Shown: in pieces, positions 56,179 through 64,000 of the stretch | Position numbering within the stretch: position 1 is the first letter of the stretch | How the letters are laid out: the number at the start of each line of letters is the position of its first letter | Assembly: GCA_027886185.1 (NCBI GenBank) | Contig: WOAB01000596.1 | Span: 496,001-560,000 of the forward strand | Reading direction: 5' to 3' | DNA from: Rheum nobile | Lineage: Eukaryota; Streptophyta; Magnoliopsida; Caryophyllales; Polygonaceae | Length of the DNA stretch: 64,000 bases | The notes under the pieces: generated by a model | Databases searched by the model: none | What the model saw: only the letters and a program-made list of their open reading frames with translations | What the model was told of the DNA's origin: nothing | Position numbers and translations under genes: made by a program

Positions 56179-56962
56179 ATGTAAGGATCAAATCTAAAAG
56201 CTCCCCAGAGCAAAAACTCCCCGACCAAAAAAAAAACCTAAAAACCCATGGCTTCCGCCTCCTACCCCCCTTACACACCAGCCACCGCCCACAGCTCTAG
56301 ATCCGGCTTGCAGTGCCCTGACAAGGACCACCTCTGAGCCGGCGCGCATCCACCGCACCCAGATCCGACGAACCCCAGTCCTTTCCTACCCAAAAATGTA
56401 TAACCTCTTACCCCCTCACACACCTACAACCTCTCCAGATCCGGCTTACAACACCCCCGACGAGGTCCACCGATGCTGGTGCGCCTCCACCATACCCAGA
56501 TCCGGAGAACGTGACCCGGATCCGATAACAAGCTTCAGTGGCCAGCCCCAAAGCGAGAAGCTCCAGCCACTCCATGAGCGAGAAGCTACTTTTGGACCCC
56601 AAGTCCCCAATACCCACCACCTTTTTCCAGATTCAATCGTTCTGGTGTGAAGTTTGATTTCAGTATGTTGAGAGACAATCTTTGGATGATGGAGCTTGCC
56701 TAGATGATGAATCGAGTTGTAGTTTCGGCTTGATAGAGGATGACCATCCTTCCGACGACGCAGCGGTTGTTTGTGCTTTACTCACCTCATTTATTGGCTT
56801 CTTCTTCTTTATCATGCTCTAGTTTGTTTCTTGGTTGTTTGTTTTTTTACTCCTTGTTGTTTGTTTATGTTGTCGGTTTGTCCGGATGCCATTTCTATGG
56901 CCTCTCAAAGTTGCAGAGTTTGTCTGCTTGTAATTTGGAATTCTTACTTTATAAAAAAAAAA
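56179..56962 (+). mobile_element. Poly(A)-tailed retroposon with 14-bp target duplication
   Basis: TGCATATATAAGCA flanks it at 56165-56178 and 56963-56976. The insert ends in ten A residues. Its first half is GC-rich with an internal partial duplication (CCCAGATCCGGCTT at about 56425-56450 versus 56295-56310). Its second half is T-rich like a 3' untranslated region. No RT domain and no Pol III boxes are evident. It could be an internally deleted LINE or a processed noncoding transcript. The 84-codon ORF at 56396 is probably incidental. Confidence 0.8.
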
Positions 56963-57550
56963 TGCATATATAAGCACATTTTCTAAGGCTCAAATAGAGT
57001 ACATCTTTAATATGATAAAGTGCATGTTGTAATATGTAAATGTGCATGTTTAACATGCATATCAAAAATGCACATTTTAACTAGGATATGTTTATAATGT
57101 TAAAAGTGCATATGTTAGTATGTTAATGTGCATATTTATTTTGTTAAAGTGTATACTTAATATGCTAAAGAGTGCTTATGTAATTATGTTAAAGTGGATG
57201 CTCAATATTCTAATTTAAGGGCATGTGTAAGTATATTAAAGTCCAAAATTAGAATTCTAAAAGTTAAGTGCATGTGTACGCATGTTAAAGTGCATGTTTA
57301 ATAATATAAAATTAAGTGCATATGTAAATATATTAAAGTGCACGATACTATTTTTTTTGGGAAAAGTATTCACGAAAAAAAAAATTGGGTGGAAAAAAAT
57401 TTGAAAAAACAAAATTCGAGAAAAAAATAATTTTTGGGAAGCAAAAATTCAGAAAAAATACATTTTATTAAAAATATATTTTTTGAAAAAAATTTAAATA
57501 AAAACGTTTGTTATATTTACAAGTTTACCGCTCAATATGTCTTAATCTTA

Positions 57551-58133
57551 CGGGAATTTCGCGAGATAACCCTGAGGTTTTGCAAATTCTGTGAAGTGTT
57601 CACAAGTTTCAACTATTCCGCGTGATAACCCTCAACTCTTAAAATATTCCGCCAAATGACCCTCCGTTACGTAAATTGTTAAAAGAGCTGTTAAATTATT
57701 ATTTTTCAGGTAAAAAGGTTGTTATTTAATTTAAAAAGAAAAAAAGAAAAAGAAATATTAATAATTAATACCACCCATAAAAAAGGAAAGACAAAAGAAA
57801 CAAATGTTAATCTGGGACCTGAGTCGTGCATAATCCTCTATCTCACAAAGCTTGTATTCGTTTCATAACCTTTGTTTATTTTATGTTCCCTTTTTTATGG
57901 CTAGTGATAATTATTAATATTTGTTCTTCTTTTTCCTTTTCTTTTTTTAAAATCAAATAACAGCCTTTCTACCTTAAAATAAATAAATTTTAACAGCTCT
58001 TTTAAAGATTCAAGTAATGAAGGGTTATTTGACGGAATTTTTAAAGAGTTTGGGATTACCACACGGAATAGTTAAAACTTGTGGGTGCCTCGCGAAATTT
58101 GCCAAATCTCAGGGTTACCTTGCGGGATTTCCG
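57551..58133. mobile_element. Mutator-type MITE with long inverted repeats, 583 bp
   Basis: TTAATCTTA flanks it at 57542-57550 and 58134-58142 (9 bp, typical for Mutator). Ends are CGGGAATTTCGCGAGATAACCC and, inverted, CGGAAATCCCGCAAGGTAACCC. Arms of about 250 bp pair with each other (CTATTCCGCGTGATAACCC versus CTATTCCGTGTGGTAATCCC). It interrupts the right arm of the larger fold-back element. Confidence 0.88.
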
Positions 58134-58236
58134 TTAATCTTAACTCTCCATTCCTACAATCTAGTGGCTAAGATTAATCATCACTTTATACCCCAAACAT
58201 TTTACTCATGCAATCCTCACTCAATAAGGACTTAAT

Positions 58237-59400
58237 GGGACCGTAAATCCCTTTTAAAATGTGTCATTCACTATATGTCATATTTCGTCACCTCCTTTAA
58301 CACATTATTTATTTTTCTTTTGAAAATCAAATTTATATATTTTTAATTTTTTTAACAGTTTTGTTTCCAGATTTAGGGTAAAATTGCTCATCTTTTACGT
58401 TTTTTTTTTTCAAGCACACCTCTTCTGTTTCAAAAATTATCATATTGTAATCTAGATCATGTTTTGAAAAATTGTGGAAAAAAATATATTTTCAATATAG
58501 ATTCCCTTTTATGGAATTATTGAAAGATCTTTTAAGAATAATTTGGTCTATTAAAATATAAAAAGGAATATTTTATTACAAGATTAATTCTTGTGTTGGT
58601 TTACAATGAAATCATTATGCTTTTTTCAAATAATAGTATAAAATGTAAGTCGTAATTGATCACCCTTATTTATAAACTCTGCAATGGATATCTATTTTGC
58701 ATTCTTAATTATACATATTGCTTACTAACATAACTAAAAAATACATAGTACATATATGTAGCGTTGTATAACACTACAACTTCTTGATAACACACATGTA
58801 TTACAATTATTTTGTTTCTACTTCTTATAATTAGAATTGTTTTTAAGTCGATGTTTTTATAAATTTTGATAAGCATTGTGTTTTCTTTGTAAATTTTATA
58901 TGTAGATATGTGAAATATCTGCAACATATCACTGCCTATATGTTAAAGGTTTGTGTAATCCAGTTATAGGTTTTCAAGAAAGATAATCCTACCTACTATG
59001 TTACGAGATGAAATAATACTCAAGGATTAAAAGTATCACATACACTCTTCAAACTAAAATTTGAAGTTATATGAAAAATGTGGTTAATATTGTTGTTTAA
59101 TTAAGTTTTTTATTATTAAAATTTATTGGGTCATTAAGAGACTTTTACAAAAGCCCTTTGTGTTTAATTGTTTGCTTTTGATTTTACCTTTCATCTATTT
59201 TTTATTTTCAAGTGTGGACATTTATTTTAACATTCTTTTGTTTGGAATTTATTTTATATGTCGGGTAATTATTGTATATACTTCTAATAAAATTATATAA
59301 ATTCCTACACATACGTTTTAAGAAAATAATGTGTGATTTTTGACATATTTAGCTAGCAAAGCTAATAGCATCCGTCTTTCTTTTAAGAGTCAGTATCTGA
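58237..59400. other. AT-rich, no gene seen
   Basis: Noncoding, no repeats recognised. Confidence 0.5.
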
Positions 59401-59520
59401 TGAGATTATGTATTATGGTAAGAAATGAGAATGAATATGGGTCGTCCAATCCAATAAACATGAGATTTTGCATTATGATAAGAAATGAGAATGAATATGG
59501 GTCGTCCAATCCAATAAACC
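59401..59520 (+). repeat. 60-bp direct tandem duplication
   Basis: 59401-59460 and 59461-59520 align base for base with four to five differences; both contain GAATGAATATGGGTCGTCCA. Confidence 0.95.
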
Positions 59521-59599
59521 AAAGACCCAAAAGGCAAAAAAAAAAAGCGACACGTAAGAATTTTAAATGAAAAGGACATGTATTTGTTTGGGGGTGGGA

Positions 59600-60480
59600 A
59601 CAGTAGGATGTGCGCTTGCATTTTTTGAAATAATTCTCTGCATATAGAGTATAAAGGTTATGCACATACAATCTAATGTTCATGCACATAGAGGCAAATA
59701 TCTATGCATTTTAAAACTCATGCACATAAAATTTAAGAATATGCACATTTAAAAAAAAAAACAAGCTATGCACATCCAGTACAATATGTGCACATTCAGG
59801 CAAAAACTTATGCACATTATAGAGCCATGCACACATCTTAAAACCATGCACGTTTAAAATAAAAATAAAATGTACATCTAGTACAAATTAGATGCACATA
59901 CTTGTCATTATTTATGCACATGTGGGCAAAAACGTATACACTTCAAAAGTTATACACATACGGTTTAAAACTCATGTACACTTCAATACAAACATGATAT
60001 ATATCCAACTAGTTTAAATTAGATATGCATTTCAAAAGTTATGCACACACATTTTAAAACTCATGTACATTTTTTCCTAGAAAACTATACACACTCACTA
60101 CAATTTGATGCACATACACACAAAAATGTATGCACTTAAAAAGTTACGCACACATTTTCAAATTCATGCACAATTTTTCTCTATTAAAAGTTATGCACAC
60201 CTAGTACAATTTAGGGTCTGTTTGGATTTCCTCGTAGAATGCATTAAATTGCATTATCTTGTATTGAATTATCAATTTAATGCAAGATAATGCAATTTAA
60301 TGTATTTTACGAGGGAATCCAAACAGACCCTTAGATGCACATACAAGTCAATATTTATGTACATATAAACCAAATTTGTGCACATTTCATCTCAGATGCG
60401 CACATATTTTTGAAATTTTTCAAAAGTTTGCATTTTCCCAAAAACAACAGTTCCATATTTCATTCGTATGTCTCACATAG
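59600..60480 (+). repeat. Dispersed ATGCACAT motif block
   Basis: More than a dozen copies of TATGCACAT or ATGCACAC in one orientation are interspersed with CTAGTACAATTTAGATGC-type phrases. It looks like a subterminal-repeat region of a non-autonomous DNA element, but termini were not found. Confidence 0.55.
60214..60330. mobile_element. Tourist-like MITE, 117 bp
   Basis: Terminal inverted repeats GGGTCTGTTTGGATTTCCTC and, inverted, GGGTCTGTTTGGATTCCCTC. TTA duplications at 60211-60213 and 60331-60333. Nearly the whole element folds on itself. PIF/Harbinger type by target and ends. Confidence 0.9.
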
Positions 60481-61720
60481 ACTAATTTTTGCACATGATA
60501 CTTTCTCTTATTTTAAAAAAAAAGTTTGGCTTTAAATCTGTTTATCAAACGTGATTTTCAACCATAAAAACTAATTATTTCATATTTTTTATGGGACATT
60601 TGGTTGTTGTTATATAACTGTGTTGTCTATATAAATATCATTAATTTTAGACATTTATATGTTAGGGAGAATTATGTGACATTAGAGCCCAAATTGCATA
60701 GCAATCTACTATATATGTACTAAGTTGAAGTGATTAATGACACTTGTTCTTCTCATATTGAGTCAGGTCATCTTTTGTCACATGTCAACTTTATAATACG
60801 CCATGTGTTATTATTTAGTGTTTTCTATTTTTTCTATGAATTTTATTATGATTATGTAATTATGTTTGTGATAGTCTTACTTTTCTTTTTAGCATTATAT
60901 GATCTTGTCTTTCATTAACAGAATAATAACAATTTTTTCAGTGTGATTATGCTCCTAATAAGTTATTTTATATGTAATGAAATAAGAATATATATAAATT
61001 GGTATATCTCTCGACTTACTTATAAGGTCATATCTATTTTTTTAATCCTTATTATTAAGATATAAATATATATTATAATACTAAATATGTTATTCAATAA
61101 GGCTATATGTCTATGCTTTATTAAATCGTCTTAATTATGACATGTCATTTCCACAATTTGTTACATCACTTAATATATTTTATAATATAATCATTATATT
61201 TTATAATATAATCATTATATTATATTTATATACAACTCTTTTATGTCAATAATGTTTGGTATTTCAATTTTATTTAAATTGCTTTCATAACTAACTTATA
61301 TTATATAATATATTATTGATAAAAATACTTTATAAGAATATTAATTAATTTTTTGGATAATTTTCATAAAATTTTATACCTCATTATCAATACACTTATA
61401 ATTATTTTTAATTATATATTAGTTTAAAATTATCATTAATATTTTATACATGATATATGATGTAAAAGACCCAAAAATTATTCTAGTGAGTTGAAATCTA
61501 CTACAGTTAGTTTTTTTTTCGGGTCAAGAGATTATAATGCGTCCACCACAAACAACAAAAAATGACCTTACTTTTCCCGAAAAAGAGTGACCTTTTATTT
61601 GACGAAACCCAAAGATAAATAGAAAATCAAATTTTCATTGGTTGGTAATATTACTGTTGTTCCAGAAATATATTACGGTTTGTTTGTCTAACATTATTAT
61701 AAATACATTGTATATTATAA
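60481..61720. other. AT-rich, no gene seen
   Basis: Noncoding. A short direct repeat ATATTTTATAATATAATCATT occurs twice near 61176-61215. Confidence 0.5.
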
Positions 61721-62039
61721 GTGCTCGTTTGGTTGGGAACTAAATTCACATGATTTTAAATTACTTGGGAAGTAATATCAAATATATGTGTTTGGTTGAC
61801 CTTTTTGTTTTTGAAAAAATGCAGATATTTAATTTATGGGATTTTCAATTCCTACAAAACATAGGAAGTGCAATCACCTAGGAAGGGGTGAACATGATTT
61901 TCTTCCCCCATATTTCTCATGATTTAGATCTTAACCAAACATAATTTATCAATTCCCATGAATTTAAATTCTCATGTTTTAATTTCACATGAAGTAACTT
62001 CCTAGGAATTACACTTCACACATTCAACCAAACGAGCAC
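61721..62039. mobile_element. Tourist-like MITE, 319 bp
   Basis: Terminal inverted repeats GTGCTCGTTTGGTTG / CAACCAAACGAGCAC with TAA duplications at 61718-61720 and 62040-62042. Subterminal parts pair partly (AATTCACATGA / TTTCACATGA types). No ORF. Confidence 0.88.
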
Positions 62040-62042
62040 TAA

Positions 62043-62905
62043 GAATATTTTGTTTATAGAGGGATCTATGACACTTTGAAAAATGTGTTAAAAAGATATA
62101 TTTTGATTTAAGCTATTCTAGAAAAAGGAAAGTGGGAGAAATAAAAAATATGTACTTTTGAGAAATAAGTCATTGTTTTTAAAAATATAATTTGGGATCA
62201 GGTACAACACACTCTTACTGTGCGAAATGCTTCACGTTTCGCATCGTCAGATGCGCGTGATCAATGGTTGGTAAAAAGGCGCGCCTTAGCTGAAGTTTTA
62301 ATTAAGTGGAGGGCAATTTCGTCATTTCGCACGCTAGGCTTTTCTCCCCCCTGATTCTCCATGTTCCTGTCTCTGGCCGAGCGACTCCTTCACGCAATCT
62401 CTACTGTGTGATTCAATTCGTTGATTTTGTACTGGATTCTACAAATTCGAACTCGATTTTTCAATACAATCTAGAGAAGTGTTCATATAGGCTTTATATT
62501 TTAGCTTTTTTGGTTGTGTTCTTCATTTCCACCCTCCATGGGTGCCGATACTGATTTGCTTCACAATTTTTGTAGTTTGATTGAGGTTTAATTGTAGGAT
62601 TGATTGATTGTTTGCTTATTCCATTTCGCATTTGAGGCTTTTATGCAGTATAATCAAATTTGTTGCTGATTTTTTATCGAACTACAGAATACGAGTTTTG
62701 GTTGTTTGCCATTGACAGTCCACCCTTCTTCTTCTTTGTTGGTCTACGAATATGCATGTATTATGAACATAATGCTATTAATAATGAACATTATCACGTT
62801 AATAATGAACCTGACATGCTCTTTAATATTTCGTTTAAATTGTCTCTGTATTTCAACGTGTGCATCAACTTCAGTTGTTGGTAGTTATCACTTGTCTCAT
62901 GAAAA
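62043..62905 (+). other. Upstream region of the FAR1-related pseudogene
   Basis: The stem-loop TGCGAAATGCTTCACGTTTCGCA is at 62220-62242. From 62300 the composition looks like transcribed leader or intron of a gene; no exon identified. Confidence 0.4.
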
Positions 62906-63252
62906 ATGTGTTCAAAGTGTAGAAAGCTTGATGCAAGCCACAAGAATTTTGTTATGAATTGTTCGAAAGCAAACATTGGCCCAGTAACTTGTTATCGGCT
63001 TTTCAAGGAGATTGTGGGTGGGTATGCAAATGTTGGCACTTCTGCTGCTGATTTTAAGAACAATATAAGAGATGTGTTGGCCTACTTTGATGGTTCTGAT
63101 GCGTAGACGGTTATCAACTGATTTTTGAAGAAAAAAGAGTTGTGTGTTGTATTCTGTTTCGATTATGATGTGGATTCTACCGATCGTTTGAAACGCCTAT
63201 TTTGGTGTAATCCGATATGTCGCAAGAATTTCTCCTATTTTGGTGAGGTTAT
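62906..63252 (+). pseudogene. FAR1-RELATED SEQUENCE-type (MULE-derived) pseudogene fragment
   Basis: In one frame the sequence reads NCSKANIGPVTCYRLFKEIV, GGYANVGTSAADFKNNIRDV, then KKKELCVVFCFDYDVDSTDR and RLFWCNPICRKNFSYFGEV. This is the stretch between the FAR1 DNA-binding domain and the MULE transposase core in FHY3/FAR1-related proteins. TAG at 63104-63106 and TGA at 63119-63121 interrupt it, and similarity ends after FGEV. The DDE catalytic part is missing. It could be a relic of a domesticated FRS gene or of a MULE transposase; the sequence does not decide. Confidence 0.8.
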
Positions 63253-63780
63253 AATGAGGGCTGAGAGTCATTCTATTTTTATGCTAGTTTTGTGTTTTCC
63301 AAATATTATGTGTTCTGTTTTTTTACATTTGATTTGTTATTTGTTATGAGAGGACCATATATATTTCTGATATGAACTTTAATTCTCGCAGTTTTTGATT
63401 TGTCGCGACATATGAACATCAATACTTTTAAATGAACTTGTTCAGTCAATATATGAACCTTATATTATAAAAATGTTTTGAGTGCTAATACACATTCTGC
63501 TATTTTCTAGTGAACATGTATGGTCAATATGTGAACTGTAACATCACTTGTATAAAAGTTGAATATTAGCATACAAGTATGCAATCTGTCATAGTATCAT
63601 CAACATACCGCATTGCACCATTATTATTCATAAATTACCAAAAGCATAATACTACTTTTAGCCACAAATTACTTGCTAGTTCACAAAGTATCTGAATCCG
63701 TAGTTCAACAATCCAACAAAATAACATAATCAAGTGCAACTAACTATTACATTCCAGTCACTAATAGCTATATTGGTTTC
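63253..63780. other. No gene seen
   Basis: AT-rich, with recurring TATGAAC/ATGAAC words (also at 62763-62815), perhaps an intron of a decayed gene. Confidence 0.4.
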
Positions 63781-63974
63781 TCAACCTTCTTCTTGTATTT
63801 CAGCCATAAAATACCTTTGTTTTTTCTTCTTTTTTGGTGATGGAGTGACAAAGTCATCCATGCTATCACCCTCCAACTCTTCTTTGCCATTCTCTCCACT
63901 TTCTTGCTTGTCACTATATGCACTACCTTCTTGAGCAGAATTTGTCACATCCTCTCCAGACATTTCCTTATCAT
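63781..63974 (-). CDS. Last exon of an unidentified gene (runs off the right edge)
   Basis: On the minus strand an acceptor AATATGCAG leads into a frame reading DKEMSGEDVTNSAQEG, an acidic Ser/Glu-rich stretch, then FVTPSPKKKKKQRYFMAEIQ and a stop at 63781. The PSPKKKKKQR segment could act as a nuclear signal. I do not recognise the family. The 5' part lies beyond 64000. It could also be an unspliced ORF starting at the ATG at 63963. Confidence 0.5.
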
Positions 63975-64000
63975 CTGCATATTATCAAAGATATATCTCA

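Larger units (their letters stand above)
54955..58236. mobile_element. Large fold-back (long inverted repeat) element with nested insertions
   Basis: The left arm reads inward as ATGTTTTGGGTATAAAGTGATC, TTAGCCACTAGAT, then GGTAAACTTGTAAATAT. The right arm read backwards has TGTTTGGGGTATAAAGTGATG, TTAGCCACTAGAT, then GGTAAACTTGTAAATAT. Further in, the left arm (55165-55640) has many copies of ATGCACTTTAACATA, and the right arm (56984-57345) has the same motif reversed (TATGTTAAAGTGCAT-like). Repeated subterminal motifs of this kind are typical of non-autonomous hAT or Mutator elements. Outer ends are estimated from where the match fades (TAAGGACTTT / TAAGTCCTTA). No target duplication identified. 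It contains a retroposon in its loop and a MITE in its right arm. Confidence 0.7.

Overview
This window is a gene-poor, transposon-packed segment of a plant nuclear genome, probably a eudicot. The evidence is Ty3/gypsy elements of Athila and Tat type, a Ty1/copia element of SIRE type, Mutator-like and hAT-like DNA transposons, Tourist-type MITEs, plant-type splice sites, and fragments of plant genes (VPS13, phytyl ester synthase, CAF1, FAR1-related). The species cannot be fixed from sequence alone. I saw no tRNA, rRNA, CRISPR array or intact housekeeping gene. Almost every coding region is broken. The two exceptions are a 393-codon gag-tail/protease ORF (1988-3169) and a 100-codon GRF zinc-finger ORF (17862-18164).

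Layout. (1) 1-7117: an old gypsy gag on the minus strand, split by a complete non-autonomous Athila-like element A (387-6081, target duplication CCTTT). (2) 8650-10985: tandem repeats joined to a degenerate gypsy integrase, with a 723-bp segment duplicated in tandem. (3) 13216-31391: a Mutator-like element holding a plant-mobile-domain (PMD) gene, a truncated FAR1/MULE transposase, a GRF zinc-finger gene and many ACGT-core palindromes. It is interrupted by a full-length Tat-lineage gypsy element B (18528-30903, minus strand, target duplication ATACA). B in turn contains a 2.9-kb solo LTR D (20795-23712, target duplication CCATG). (4) 31486-54023: a candidate hAT-like element carrying two adjacent minisatellites and same-strand fragments of CAF1, phytyl ester synthase and VPS13. 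Inside it is a pol-less SIRE-type copia element E (36177-53219), and inside E is a second Tat element C (40061-49981, target duplication GTGTC). (5) 54955-58236: a large fold-back element hosting a poly(A)-tailed retroposon and a 583-bp MITE. (6) 59401-62039: short repeats and two Tourist-like MITEs. (7) 62906-64000: a FAR1-related pseudogene and the last exon of an unidentified minus-strand gene.

How the parts relate. B and C are two members of one Tat-type family. They share gag, DTGSS protease, RT, RNase H, a second RNase H and integrase, followed by a spliced ORF on the opposite strand. Both are inactive. Aligned by eye, they share one UAG stop between protease and RT that is followed in both by the CAR-YYA hexanucleotide of tobamovirus-type readthrough; every other stop is private to one copy. 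Nesting gives relative ages. C must be younger than E, yet C's LTR pair looks more diverged than E's. All coordinates, splice sites and family calls were made by eye without any search.
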